A DNA stretch of 44,005 bases, from assembly GCA_020847975.1 (NCBI GenBank), contig JADLBD010000275.1, positions 1 through 44,005 of the forward strand. The letters run 5' to 3'. The stretch comes from Bryobacterales bacterium. Its GTDB lineage: Bacteria; Acidobacteriota; Terriglobia; Bryobacterales; Bryobacteraceae. Below are positions 32,009 to 40,517 of the stretch, piece by piece. The translations under genes and the position numbers were made by a program. Position 1 is the first letter of the stretch, and each line of letters starts with the position of its first letter. The notes below the pieces were generated by a model that did no database searches, was not told the DNA's origin, and saw only the letters and a list, made by a program, of their open reading frames with translations.

Positions 32009-32764
32009 GATGCGGTTGAACTTCTGAATGGTTTTCGTCAGGCTCTTGAACTGTTTGATGAACGGCACCATCTTGCCTTCGCGGTCATCAATTTCCTGCG
32101 CCGTCTTCAGGACCTGCGCGGCCTTTTCCGAGGGCACGACGACAACGCCGTCTTCCCCGGCGACGATGATGTCGCCCTTCTTCACCTTGACTCCCGCGCA
32201 GGTCACTTCCTCATCCATGGAGACGCTGATGTAGCGGCCCACGGAGGTGGAAGGGGCGACGCCTCTGGCGAAAACGGGCAGCCCAAGGGCGCGGATCTCG
32301 GCCAGGTCGCGCACGGACCCATCGGCGATGATACCCGCCATGTCGCGCGCCTTCGCGGTGGTGGCCATTAAACCGCCAAGGGCGGCAATATCCAGGCCGT
32401 TCTCGAGCACGATGACGCCGATCTCGCCGGGTTTGGCATCGTCAATCATGGCAACGGCATGCTTGGCGGCATTCTGCGGAGTGGACTGCCCCTTCGCGGC
32501 GGGGCGCGCAAAGGCAGTGCGCGCGCGGCCGACGACCTTGCCGGGGGCGCCGGCGATTCGGGGACGCATGTCGTGCGACATGAAACCGGGATGGCCGGCA
32601 ACGGTGTCCACGGCATCCGCCACGGAGGCGACCGTTGTCTTCTTGAAGCCCTCAATCAGCGGGTCTGTCGAGACGGCGGTTTTCTTCGCCGGCTGGAACC
32701 CCATCAAAATTGCCAGCGCAAAGACGCCCGCGCTCACTCCTATCCATTTTTTCCAATTGCGCAT
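32006..32764 (-). CDS. RraA-like (HMG/CHA aldolase-fold) protein with an N-terminal signal/anchor
   Basis: The 252-residue protein begins with MRNWKKWIGVSAGVFALAIL, a signal or membrane anchor that cytosolic RraA proteins lack. The remainder is the RraA/RraA-like aldolase fold, with PLIEGFKKTTVASVADAVD (~35-53), an ENGLDIAALGGLMATTAKAR segment (~121-140) and the active-site signature GIIADGSVRD (residues 144-153, Asp148, Arg152, Asp153), which in the aldolase branch holds metal and substrate. The branch with this motif includes 4-hydroxy-4-methyl-2-oxoglutarate/oxaloacetate aldolases as well as RraA, so the function is open. ATG 32764 follows an AAGGAGA site. It lies 17 bases downstream of the aldose-epimerase gene and is co-transcribed with it. 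Confidence 0.85.
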   Translation of the reverse strand: MRNWKKWIGVSAGVFALAILMGFQPAKKTAVSTDPLIEGFKKTTVASVADAVDTVAGHPGFMSHDMRPRIAGAPGKVVGRARTAFARPAAKGQSTPQNAAKHAVAMIDDAKPGEIGVIVLENGLDIAALGGLMATTAKARDMAGIIADGSVRDLAEIRALGLPVFARGVAPSTSVGRYISVSMDEEVTCAGVKVKKGDIIVAGEDGVVVVPSEKAAQVLKTAQEIDDREGKMVPFIKQFKSLTKTIQKFNRI

Positions 32765-32781
32765 GAAGAAATTCTCTCCTT

Positions 32782-33825
32782 TCACTTCGTGGCTATGGTC
32801 ACAGGATACAACTCTATCGTCCATCGCCACGATTCTCCCGGTTTCAGGATGACTAAACCCATCTTCGTATGAAAGGAGTTGATCGCGCCGACCCAGGGTT
32901 CGGGGCTGAAGTATCCGTCCCCGGCGTCGCCCCAGAGGTTGAATTGAAAAAACGGCTGCCGGGGCAGGCGCTGCGCGCTGTGCCTGATGCGCAGGCGAAG
33001 TCCCTGGGGATCGGTGAGCGACAGGACCGGATCGCCCGTGTATCCGCCGAGCGGAACGGCCTGCTTCACGGGAAGCGCGCTGAGATCAGTGGCGGGGAGA
33101 AAGGCGGGCTTGATAGTTGCGCCGGTGGGAAGGTTACGGGCGTTCTTCACGAGTTGGAATCCGGCCGGGGTTTCCAACCGCATTTGGGACGCGTCCGAGC
33201 CAGGAAGGAACGGCGTGCGGAAGGTCATGTGGTTGCCGATCGAAAAAAACATTTCGCCCTTGTTTTGTATGGAAGCCCCGACCGTGTACACGAGGAAGAG
33301 ACGGCCTTCAACGAGGCGGTATTCCACGCTGAGCCGCCAGGCAAAGGGATAGATCTTCCGGGTTTCCTCTGAATCCGTCAAAGACAAGAGGACGCGTGAC
33401 TCGCGCTTGTCCGCGTGAGTCACGTCCACGGTCCAAGGATAGTTTTGCGCGAAACCATGGAACGGCATGGTGTAGGTTTTCCCGGCGGCGCGGTAATGCC
33501 CGGCCTTTCCATTGCCGTCCACATCACCCTCGCCCACGGTCGCGCCGGTGGCGGGCCAGAGCAAGGGAGCCTTTCCGCGCCATCCTTCGCGGCTCGAATA
33601 ATCACAGGCGCGGTAGAGCAACTCGACCCACTGGCCGTTCCAGCGGTAGCGGAGACTGCACAATTCACCCCCGGCGCGCGGAGAAACAGAGGCTTCGACG
33701 CCGGCATCGGAATCTTCTAGAACGAGGAGCGGGTAGGGGCCAGGGCGCCGCTGTACGGTATAACGCTCCGCACCGGACATTCCCGCGGCCAGTAGCGCGC
33801 ACACAGTGAAGAGTCGCAGTGGCAT
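32782..33825 (-). CDS. Exported aldose-1-epimerase (galactose mutarotase-like)
   Basis: The 347-residue protein has a signal peptide (MPLRLFTVCALLAAGMSGA) and then the mutarotase/LacX-type beta-sandwich: VEASVSPRAGGELCSLRY, KAPLLWPATG, MPFHGFAQNYPW with the conserved HGFA His, an IGNHMTF segment for the second His, and FSPEPWVGAINSF with the C-terminal acidic residue region, then GESWRWTIELYPV. The ligands and catalytic His pair expected for the family can be seen. ATG 33825 is chosen because it starts the signal peptide; the ribosome site is weak. It precedes the RraA-like gene with a 17-base gap. It probably interconverts sugar anomers in the periplasm. Confidence 0.82.
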   Translation of the reverse strand: MPLRLFTVCALLAAGMSGAERYTVQRRPGPYPLLVLEDSDAGVEASVSPRAGGELCSLRYRWNGQWVELLYRACDYSSREGWRGKAPLLWPATGATVGEGDVDGNGKAGHYRAAGKTYTMPFHGFAQNYPWTVDVTHADKRESRVLLSLTDSEETRKIYPFAWRLSVEYRLVEGRLFLVYTVGASIQNKGEMFFSIGNHMTFRTPFLPGSDASQMRLETPAGFQLVKNARNLPTGATIKPAFLPATDLSALPVKQAVPLGGYTGDPVLSLTDPQGLRLRIRHSAQRLPRQPFFQFNLWGDAGDGYFSPEPWVGAINSFHTKMGLVILKPGESWRWTIELYPVTIATK

Positions 33826-33885
33826 GTATCCATCATGAAGGAGAGAGGCATGATGGAGAGAAGAGACCTCTGCGCGCCGATAAGG

Positions 33886-33891
33886 TACAAT
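33886..33891 (+). promoter_or_regulatory. Putative -10 box (TACAAT) of the membrane-protein gene
   Basis: TACAAT matches the -10 consensus at five of six positions and ends 18 bases before ATG 33910, which supports that ATG over upstream in-frame starts such as 33835. The hexamer 17 bases upstream (GAGACC) is a poor -35. Confidence 0.38.
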
Positions 33892-33909
33892 CGTAGCGTT
33901 TCCCTCACC

Positions 33910-34491
33910 ATGCACACCAGGCGACTCTCCACGCTGATTCTCGGCATCTGGACAGGCCTGGCCGTTGCCATGATGTTCGTTGCGATCCAGAACTTCCACG
34001 GCGTGGATCGTTTGTTGGAAGCGCCGTCAAGCGCCGCCAAATCGCCGATCGATTCCCTCGGCCACGACGGCGCGCGCGCCCTGCTGCGCTACCAGATTTC
34101 TGAGCTCAATCGCTTCTATTTCGATTGGTACGAAACCGCCGAGATCGCGCTTGCCGTCTTCCTCACCTTCAACCTGCTGTTCGCCACGAACGGAAACAAG
34201 GCCATGCTGCTGTTGTGCGGTTCCGTGCTGACGCTGCTGTTGTTTCAGCATTTTTGGCTGACCCCGGAGATCACCTATCTGGGCCGGTTGATCGATTTCG
34301 TGCCCAAGGATACTCCCTCCGCCGCGCGGTCGCGGTTCTGGAGTTTTCATACCGCTTACTCCGTGCTGGAAATCGTCAAGATCGCGCTGCTGGCTGCCAT
34401 CGCCGTGAAGATGCTGGTGAGGGGCGACCGGCGTCGCAACATTATCCGCCCGTCGGACCTCGTCGAGGAATCCTACTTCGAAGTACGCTGA
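33910..34491 (+). CDS. Hypothetical membrane protein with four predicted helices
   Basis: The 193-residue protein has hydrophobic segments at about 6-28, 75-93, 97-117 and 148-170, with a polar loop of about 45 residues after the first, and a basic C-terminal tail (RGDRRRNIIRPSDLVEESYF). The plan resembles DUF4149-type small membrane proteins, but the match is not firm. I prefer ATG 33910 because it starts the first helix and follows a TACAAT box; ATG 33835 would add 25 residues of unlikely sequence. It is divergent from the aldose-epimerase gene. No function can be given. Confidence 0.68.
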   Translation: MHTRRLSTLILGIWTGLAVAMMFVAIQNFHGVDRLLEAPSSAAKSPIDSLGHDGARALLRYQISELNRFYFDWYETAEIALAVFLTFNLLFATNGNKAMLLLCGSVLTLLLFQHFWLTPEITYLGRLIDFVPKDTPSAARSRFWSFHTAYSVLEIVKIALLAAIAVKMLVRGDRRRNIIRPSDLVEESYFEVR

Positions 34492-34857
34492 CTGGCTTCC
34501 GCGCTGCTCAGCACTTCGTACGCTTCGGCGTGAAGACGCCGGCGCGGGACTGGATTTTCCTTGCTTCCACCGTGTTCCTGCCCGCCGCTGGAGACGCCGC
34601 GAAAGAGAGCGGATTTCCAAAGCTGGTCGTGCGCCCTCCCAAAATGCGCGTGCCGCGGGCTATCTTGCTTCTCATGGCTACGCCGTCGCTGATCAATAAA
34701 TCCGCGGCGGATCGTGCTCCCCTCAACCTCACGCGCGAAGAAGCGAATCGCCGCTTATGCCAGAACCTCGGCCTACGCAGAATTTGAGGAACGGGAGAAA
34801 GGAACCTTGAAAGTGGGAAACTCGCCGGCATTGCCGTCCTTTGAACCCGGCATCTTC
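34492..34857. other. 366-bp region without a convincing gene
   Basis: Between the membrane protein and the toxin gene there is no convincing gene on either strand. The best open frame (34674-34787, plus) would give 37 residues ending REEANRRLCQNLGLRRI and has no ribosome site. Another frame overlaps it. The sequence may be the decayed remains of a small gene. No tRNA-like cloverleaf or direct repeat was seen. Confidence 0.4.
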
Positions 34858-35187
34858 TCAGCGCTTGTCTGGCTCGTCGAAGCCACAGGCGCGAAGAAGC
34901 GCCGTTCGCGCCTCCGGCCAACGAGCCGGCGGCAGGACGCTCAAGAGCGTTCCAATGCGTTCGCGTTGGGCCAGCGCCACATGATCGAAATTCAAGGCGC
35001 ATGCCACTGGCATGCCTTCATCCGGTGTTAAGACCAACTCGGTCACCAGCCCGCGGATTGTCCGCGTTGCCGGAACGACGATGATTTCATTCAATCGGTC
35101 GATGACTTCATCGCGGGTAAGGATCATGACGGGGCGGCGTTTGTCAGGAAGGCGAAACGTATACCAGCGGATTTCGCCCCGCCTCAA
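34858..35187 (-). CDS. MazF/PemK-family toxin (endoribonuclease)
   Basis: The 109-residue product matches the MazF/PemK fold: RRGEIRWYTFRLPDKRRPVM at the N-terminus, then ILTRDEV, EIIVVPATRTIRG, TELVLTPDEGMPVACALNFD and a C-terminal LLSVLPPARW. In this family the conserved Arg and Thr near RRPV and PATRT form the RNA-cleaving site. The start is TTG 35187, which overlaps the antitoxin TGA as TTGA and is preceded by GGGAGAA; it gives an N-terminus that matches the family start. A TTG at 35202 is less likely. The toxin is translationally coupled to the antitoxin gene upstream. It is expected to cleave mRNA when released from the antitoxin. Confidence 0.85.
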   Translation of the reverse strand: MRRGEIRWYTFRLPDKRRPVMILTRDEVIDRLNEIIVVPATRTIRGLVTELVLTPDEGMPVACALNFDHVALAQRERIGTLLSVLPPARWPEARTALLRACGFDEPDKR

Positions 35188-35393
35188 GCCACGTTCTCCC
35201 AACCCTCGCTATCCCAAGCTAACGGATCCTCATCTGTGGAGAACTCGTCGCCAGCGGGTGGCCTCGCCGCATAGATCGATGAATCATGCAACCCGGTGAT
35301 CAAACGTACCAGACGAGCCCGCTCTTCCGGAGGCAGCGCCTCGACCAGCGGCACGATCTCCTCAACCGTCAGTGAGTTGGACACTGATTGCAT
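35184..35393 (-). CDS. Antitoxin of the MazF-type pair
   Basis: The 69-residue protein starts at ATG 35393 with MQSVSNSLTVEEIVPLVEAL followed by PPEERARLVRLITGL, a helical antitoxin-like N-terminus, and ends in an acidic tail (DEFSTDEDPLAWDSEGWENV) of the kind that wraps the toxin. It lacks the AbrB/MazE strand motif, so the family is uncertain and the call rests on its size, acidic tail and overlap with the toxin gene. The usual order, antitoxin first with coupled toxin, is kept. Confidence 0.68.
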   Translation of the reverse strand: MQSVSNSLTVEEIVPLVEALPPEERARLVRLITGLHDSSIYAARPPAGDEFSTDEDPLAWDSEGWENVA

Positions 35394-35521
35394 TCTACCA
35401 CCGGCAGAACGGGCACTGAGGCCACATAGCTCCCGCAAAGTCGCGAAGGGACTGGGAGACGGGACCGAGCCGCCGAGCGGAATTTGCGTAGCCTTTCCCG
35501 ATCTCGGGCTATGGTGGGAAC

Positions 35522-35709
35522 ATGACCATCAAGAACGCCATTACCGCTCTGCCACTGGAGGAGCGTCAAGCCTTTGCCTCGTGCCTCAAGGAACTCGAAT
35601 ACGGCGACTGGACCAAGCAGATGGTCAAGAACTTTTCTCCGACCGCGACCGAGGGATGTCTCTGGTCGATAAACGCGAGGTCGCCGAAGGCGAAACCATT
35701 CCGCAGTCT
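35522..35709 (+). pseudogene. Frameshifted small gene, possibly antitoxin-related
   Basis: A gene begins at ATG 35522 (GGTGGGAAC upstream) as MTIKNAITALPLEERQAFAS and continues CLKELEYGDWTKQMVKNFS. At TTTT 35633-35636 the useful reading moves to another frame, which reads DRDRGMSLVDKREVAEGETI before it meets the end of leuS. The joined text looks like a small family with an LPLEERA-type start and a GRGM-(L)V-(D/E)-(K) middle that I associate with antitoxin-like proteins. The simplest explanation is loss of one T from a run, and the C-terminal end may have been lost where the leuS 3' end begins. It lies 128 bases from the intact toxin-antitoxin pair. Confidence 0.5.
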
Positions 35710-38295
35710 CTACTTCACCACCACGTTAACCAGCTTTTTCGGCACCACCACCACTTTGACAATCTGCTTGCCGGCAATGTGTTCCTTGACACGTTCGCTA
35801 GCCAAGGCCGCGGCTATCACCGTTTCGTCATCGGCATCAGCCGCCACCGTTACGCGGTCCCTGAGCTTGCCGTTCACCTGCACCACCACTTCCACGGTGT
35901 CTTCCACCAGGTACTTCTCTTCAAACCGCGGCCAGGGCAGTTCCGACAACGGCCCGGCCGGCAGCGTGGGGAACTGTCGCTGAAGCGTTTCGTAGATCTC
36001 CTCGCTGATGTGCGGGGCGAACGGGTTCAGCAGATGCAGGAACGCCGCCAGCGCGCTCACCGGGCGCTCCTCGGCTCCGGTGAATTCGTTGGCGAAGATC
36101 ATCATTTGCGAGATGGCGGTATTGAACGAGAGCGACTCGATGTCGGCCCCCACCTTGCGGATGGTCTCATGCAGCACTTTGAGTTGCCGCGCGGCGGGCG
36201 CGACGTCGCGCACTTTCGAGGAGAACGTCCAGTTGGCGCCATCATCGGAGGATTCCAAAAACAGCCGCCACACACGGCCGAGGAAGCGGTTCACTCCTTC
36301 CACGCCGCGGGTGCTCCAGGGCTTCACCTGCTCGAGCGGTCCCATGAACATCTCGAACAGGCGCAGCGAGTCCGCTCCGTACTCGTGCACGACATGGTCG
36401 GGATTGACGACGTTGCCGCGAGACTTCGACATCTTCTGCCCGTCCTCGCCGAGAATCAGGCCCTGGTTCACCAGCCGCTGAAAGGGCTCCGGCGTCGAGA
36501 CGTGGCCCAGATCATAAAGCGCCTTGTGCCAGAACCGGGCATAGAGCAAATGCAGCACGGCATGTTCGGTGCCGCCCACATACAGGTCGACGCCGCCCGG
36601 AGTGCCGGCCGAGCCCATCCAATAGCGTTCCGCCTCCTCGCCCACAAATCGCGCCTTGTTCGAGGCGTCGATGAAGCGCAGGTAATACCAGCAGGAGCCC
36701 GCCCACTGCGGCATGGTGTTGGTTTCCCGGACGGCGTTGTCCGAATAGCGGACCCATTCGCCGGCCTTCGAGAGCGGCGGTTCCGGCGTACCCGTGGGCC
36801 GGTAGTCTTCCATCTCCGGAGGCACAACCGGCAGTTCGGCTTCGGGCACGGCTTCGTGCCTGCCGTCTCGCCACAAGATAGGGAAAGGTTCGCCCCAATA
36901 GCGCTGGCGGGCGAAGAGCCAGTCGCGCAGCTTGTAGTTAACCGTCTTGCGGCCCAGTCCGCGTTCATCCAGCCACGCAGTGATCTTGCGTTTCGCCTCC
37001 GGCGTGGGCAGCCCGTTGATCAATTCGGAATTGATGGATACGCCGTCGCCGGTGAAGCATTTTTCCATGTTTCCCTGCGGAGCCTCCACCACCAGCCGGA
37101 TTGGCAATCCGAACTGCTCGGCGAATTCAAAGTCCCGGTCATCGTGCGCCGGAACAGCCATGATGGCGCCGGTTCCATAGCTGATCAGCACATAATCGGC
37201 GATCCATATGGGGATCTTTTCGCCATTGACCGGATTCACAGCGAAGCCGCCGGTATCGACTCCGGTTTTCACCTTGGCAAGCGCCGTGCGGTCCATGTCG
37301 GACTTGCCGGCGATCTCTTTGCGGTAAGCTTCGACGGCCTCCTTCCGCGACTCCGCGGTGACGCGGTCCACCAGCGGATGCTCCGGGGCAAGCACCATGT
37401 AGGTGGCTCCGTAGAGCGTATCGGGGCGAGTGGTGAAGACGCTGATCGCCTCATCGAGACCATCCAAAGCGAAGCGCACCTCCGCCCCCTCGGACCGGCC
37501 GATCCACTCCCGCTGATGCCGCTTGATGCCTTCCGGCCAGGTGAGATCTTCAAGTTCATTGCTCAGGCGCTCGGCATAAGCGGTGATGCGCAGCATCCAC
37601 TGTCGCAGCGGACGCCGCTCGACGGGAAACCCGCCTACCTCGCTCTTGCCGTCCACGACCTCCTCGTTTGCGAGCACCGTCCCCAGACCGGGGCACCAGT
37701 TCACCTGAACCTCCGCCACATAGGCCAGACGGCGCGCGTCCACCTCGTCGCGGCTCAACCCCTGCGCCTCCAGTTCGGAAACCGGGCGCGCCTTCCCGGT
37801 TTCTTCGTCCATGTAGGAGTTGTACAGTTGCAGGAAAATCCACTGCGTCCAGCGGAAATAATTCGGATCCGTGGTGTTGATCTCGCGGTCCCAGTCGTAG
37901 CAGAAGCCGAGCCGCTTCAATTGGGCGCGAAACCGCTCGACGTTGCGTTCCGTGGTCAGCCGCGGATGCTGCCCTGTCTTGATGGCGTACTGCTCGGCGG
38001 GCAGTCCGAAGGCATCCCAACCCATCGGGTGAAGGACGTTGTATCCGTTCTTGCGTTTGTGCCGCGAAAAGATATCGGTGGCGGTGTAGCCTTCGGGATG
38101 CCCCACGTGCAGTCCGTCGCCGCTTGGATAGGGGAACATGTCGAGCACGTAGTACTTGGGTTTCGATGAATCGAAACCCGCCTCGCCCGGATTCGGCGTC
38201 CGGTAGGTCTTGTGCTCGTCCCAATAGCGCTGCCACTTGGGCTCGATGGCGTCAAAAGGATACTGGCGGCGTTTTTCGCTGGTCGTCTCACTCAT
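35710..38295 (-). CDS. leuS: Leucyl-tRNA synthetase
   Basis: The 861-residue class-I synthetase charges tRNA-Leu. The HIGH motif appears as HVGH within PYPSGDGLHVGHPEGYTATD (residues 63-66), and KMSKS at about 621-625 in GQKMSKSRGNVVNP. The editing (CP1) domain segment TTRPDTLYGATYMVLAPEHP and the family segment GWDAFGLPAEQYA are present. The length is normal for bacterial LeuRS. The start at 38295 gives MSETTSEKRRQYPFDAIEPK, usual for the family. The stop abuts the frameshifted remnant. A small inverted repeat lies 38 bases upstream of the ATG. Confidence 0.97.
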   Translation of the reverse strand: MSETTSEKRRQYPFDAIEPKWQRYWDEHKTYRTPNPGEAGFDSSKPKYYVLDMFPYPSGDGLHVGHPEGYTATDIFSRHKRKNGYNVLHPMGWDAFGLPAEQYAIKTGQHPRLTTERNVERFRAQLKRLGFCYDWDREINTTDPNYFRWTQWIFLQLYNSYMDEETGKARPVSELEAQGLSRDEVDARRLAYVAEVQVNWCPGLGTVLANEEVVDGKSEVGGFPVERRPLRQWMLRITAYAERLSNELEDLTWPEGIKRHQREWIGRSEGAEVRFALDGLDEAISVFTTRPDTLYGATYMVLAPEHPLVDRVTAESRKEAVEAYRKEIAGKSDMDRTALAKVKTGVDTGGFAVNPVNGEKIPIWIADYVLISYGTGAIMAVPAHDDRDFEFAEQFGLPIRLVVEAPQGNMEKCFTGDGVSINSELINGLPTPEAKRKITAWLDERGLGRKTVNYKLRDWLFARQRYWGEPFPILWRDGRHEAVPEAELPVVPPEMEDYRPTGTPEPPLSKAGEWVRYSDNAVRETNTMPQWAGSCWYYLRFIDASNKARFVGEEAERYWMGSAGTPGGVDLYVGGTEHAVLHLLYARFWHKALYDLGHVSTPEPFQRLVNQGLILGEDGQKMSKSRGNVVNPDHVVHEYGADSLRLFEMFMGPLEQVKPWSTRGVEGVNRFLGRVWRLFLESSDDGANWTFSSKVRDVAPAARQLKVLHETIRKVGADIESLSFNTAISQMMIFANEFTGAEERPVSALAAFLHLLNPFAPHISEEIYETLQRQFPTLPAGPLSELPWPRFEEKYLVEDTVEVVVQVNGKLRDRVTVAADADDETVIAAALASERVKEHIAGKQIVKVVVVPKKLVNVVVK

Positions 38296-38333
38296 ATTTC
38301 GTCAGGGGGTACGAGGGATTCTTTCAGTGTAGA

Positions 38334-38353
38334 ACGTTCCTGCAAGGGAACGT
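38334..38353. promoter_or_regulatory. Inverted repeat in the leader/promoter region of leuS
   Basis: ACGTTCC (38334-38340) and GGAACGT (38347-38353) pair perfectly with a 6-base loop, 38 bases upstream of the leuS start codon. It could be a leader stem or a regulator site. There is no T-box signature and no leucine-codon leader peptide was seen. Confidence 0.3.
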
Positions 38354-38430
38354 GCGAGGGCGTGTCGAAGAATTGTGATGTTGATGCGCACTATCCTGGG
38401 GTGAGGGTTGACAATTTGTTACAGCTATCG

Positions 38431-40428
38431 ATGGGCATGGTCTACATCGCACAACTGGTGCTGATCTGTGGGTATGCTGCCTCCGCTCAGACCGGCGTCA
38501 ACCTGGCGGATAACCTTCCATCCCCAACAGTCGCAGCCCGCGACACGGATGGTTTCATCTATTTGGCGGGAACAACCTATTTCAACGATCTGCCGGCAAC
38601 CCCCGGCGTGATTCAGCCCAAGCCGCCGCCGGACTGCCATGCCAACCCCGCGCGATACCAGTGTGCGCACGGCTTCATCGCTAAATTGTCCCCAAATGGC
38701 GCAATGCTTTGGGCCACCTATCTGGGCGGCAATGGATCTGACGAAATCAGCGCCATCGCAGTGTCTCCGAGCGGAGGTGTAGTCGTTGGGGGCGAAACAA
38801 CCTCGACAAACCTCCTGCCGGACCGTCCAGGAGAGCGAGCAGCCCCGGCGAGCTTGTTCATCGCCCGTTTGGCTTCCGACGGATCCGCGGTAAATGGATC
38901 GGCGTACTTTGGCGGAACAGCCGCCGACCGCATTCAATCACTCACGCTGGACGACGACGCCAACGTGTACATCGCGGGAGTAGCGCTCTCCACGAATTTT
39001 CCCGTCACGCCTGGCGCATATCGCACTACCGGAACACCGGATCAGTTCGTCGCGAAGTTCGATAGCAATCTCAAGCAACTCCTGTTTTCGTCGCTACTGG
39101 GGACATCCGCGGTCTTCACCCCCACCTCACTTGCGCTTGGGAAGGACCGCAGCCTGTATGTCTTGGGAACGGGCAACCCTGGTATTGGGAGCCCGGGACC
39201 GATGCCGGTCATGGTCACCCGGCTGACAGCAGATGCAACGAAATCCATCTATTCCGTCAGATGGGACTCCTTCTTTCAAGGTGCATCTGTAGCTGTCGAC
39301 GAAGAAGGCAACGCCTATGTCAGTACATATCAGCGAAGATGGGAGATTGCAGGACCGGACAGCTCCATCACGAAGTTGGACCCGGCAGGTAATTCAGCAT
39401 GGAGCACAAGGGTTCCCGGCGCCAATATCAGTTCGATGACGCTCGATAGCCGAGGCTTGCTCATTCTAACGGGGCTGGCTCTCGATCTCCAGTTCCAGCC
39501 TACCGCCCGAGCCCCGCGAGCTTGTCTCAGTGCCTTGGCATCTCGACCGGTAACCACTTTCGTGGCCCGTTTCGACGTGGCTGCCAAATCCATAATCTTT
39601 GCCGGCTATTTGAACGCTGCGCAATCCTGGGTCGACGGAGAGGACGGAGTAGTGGCGGAATCGGCCTATCTTGGTCTCCCACGATTCTCAACATTGCCGT
39701 CAACCACTCCTGAACCCGGAACAGTCACATGCATGGCCAATGCGGCCAGTAATCACATGAGTTCCCTTGCACCAGGCGAAGTGCTCTCGATTTATGGCTC
39801 GAGTATCGGTCCAGCGCAGCAGTTCATCACACAGTTGGACACAGCGGGCATCGTGACCAGGGAACTCGGCGGGATCACGGTTACTTTTGACGGAGTTCCA
39901 TCACCGATACTCTATGCCGCTCCGGGCCAAATCAACCTGGTGGCGCCCTTCACCCTCCCTCCGAACAAGGTTCGCGTCGAATTACGGCGCGATGGCGTGC
40001 TCCTGGCCGCATTCGACAGAACGGTTTCGCCGGCCCATCCGGGACTATTCACAGTCAGTGGTCTACGATCCGGACCGCTTGCGGCTCTGAATCAGGACGG
40101 GTCAATCAACAGCGCCTCAAATCCTGCGTCTCCAGGGTCCATCGTTACAATCTACGCCACCGGACTGGGAGATATGCTGCCGGCGGCAGTAGACGGGGAG
40201 ATACCGCATGGACCGGTTTCTCGTCCGATCGCTCCATTTCCGATTCAGCTTTATAGCACTTCGGCGGGAGCATTTTCTCCGAATATCGAGTATCTGGGCA
40301 ACGCGCCGGAATTGGTTCAAGGCATGATCCAGGTCAATCTACGCCTGCCTCAGATCGCCCCGCCTGACGGCGTCGTCACCGTTCTTAGCGCAAACACAGG
40401 AACGATCTGGGTACGTCAACAACCGTAA
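38431..40428 (+). CDS. Secreted SBBP-type beta-propeller protein with TIGR03437 C-terminal domain
   Basis: The 665-residue protein has a signal peptide (MGMVYIAQLVLICGYAASAQ). It continues with repeats of the seven-bladed beta-propeller type (SBBP): DTDGFIYLAGTTYFNDLPAT, HGFIAKLSPNGAMLWATYLG with GGNGSDEISAIAVSPSGGVV, and DDANVYIAGVALSTNFPVTP. The C-terminal ~220 residues are a TIGR03437 domain, with LAPGEVLSIYGSSIGPAQQF, FDGVPSPILYAAPGQINLVA and VTIYATGLGDMLPAAVDGE. The start is uncertain. ATG 38431 has no ribosome site; an in-frame GTG at 38401 is possible and a TTGACA at 38408-38413 lies between. It is divergent from leuS. No enzyme activity is evident, and the role is presumably extracellular binding. 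Confidence 0.85.
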   Translation: MGMVYIAQLVLICGYAASAQTGVNLADNLPSPTVAARDTDGFIYLAGTTYFNDLPATPGVIQPKPPPDCHANPARYQCAHGFIAKLSPNGAMLWATYLGGNGSDEISAIAVSPSGGVVVGGETTSTNLLPDRPGERAAPASLFIARLASDGSAVNGSAYFGGTAADRIQSLTLDDDANVYIAGVALSTNFPVTPGAYRTTGTPDQFVAKFDSNLKQLLFSSLLGTSAVFTPTSLALGKDRSLYVLGTGNPGIGSPGPMPVMVTRLTADATKSIYSVRWDSFFQGASVAVDEEGNAYVSTYQRRWEIAGPDSSITKLDPAGNSAWSTRVPGANISSMTLDSRGLLILTGLALDLQFQPTARAPRACLSALASRPVTTFVARFDVAAKSIIFAGYLNAAQSWVDGEDGVVAESAYLGLPRFSTLPSTTPEPGTVTCMANAASNHMSSLAPGEVLSIYGSSIGPAQQFITQLDTAGIVTRELGGITVTFDGVPSPILYAAPGQINLVAPFTLPPNKVRVELRRDGVLLAAFDRTVSPAHPGLFTVSGLRSGPLAALNQDGSINSASNPASPGSIVTIYATGLGDMLPAAVDGEIPHGPVSRPIAPFPIQLYSTSAGAFSPNIEYLGNAPELVQGMIQVNLRLPQIAPPDGVVTVLSANTGTIWVRQQP

Positions 40429-40517
40429 ACGCCGCGTCAAGTACGCACGCGCCAGCCGGCCTCTTTCAGTGAAGCCGTTCTCACGCCCCGGCACGCGTGA
40501 TAGGATACGGAAAGTTC

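Noticed and set aside
35633..35636. Programmed -1 frameshift at the T run
   Set aside because: The run is short, no downstream pseudoknot is seen, and the product would run into the leuS 3' end. A mutation is the simpler account.
35296..38169. A 957-codon open frame on the plus strand opposite leuS
   Set aside because: leuS is certain on the other strand. The antisense frame is rich in Arg, His and Pro, has no domain, and is a by-product of GC-rich codon use.
38401..38440. TTGACA (38408-38413) as the -35 box of the SBBP gene
   Set aside because: No acceptable -10 hexamer lies 16-18 bases downstream; that position falls on the start codon itself.
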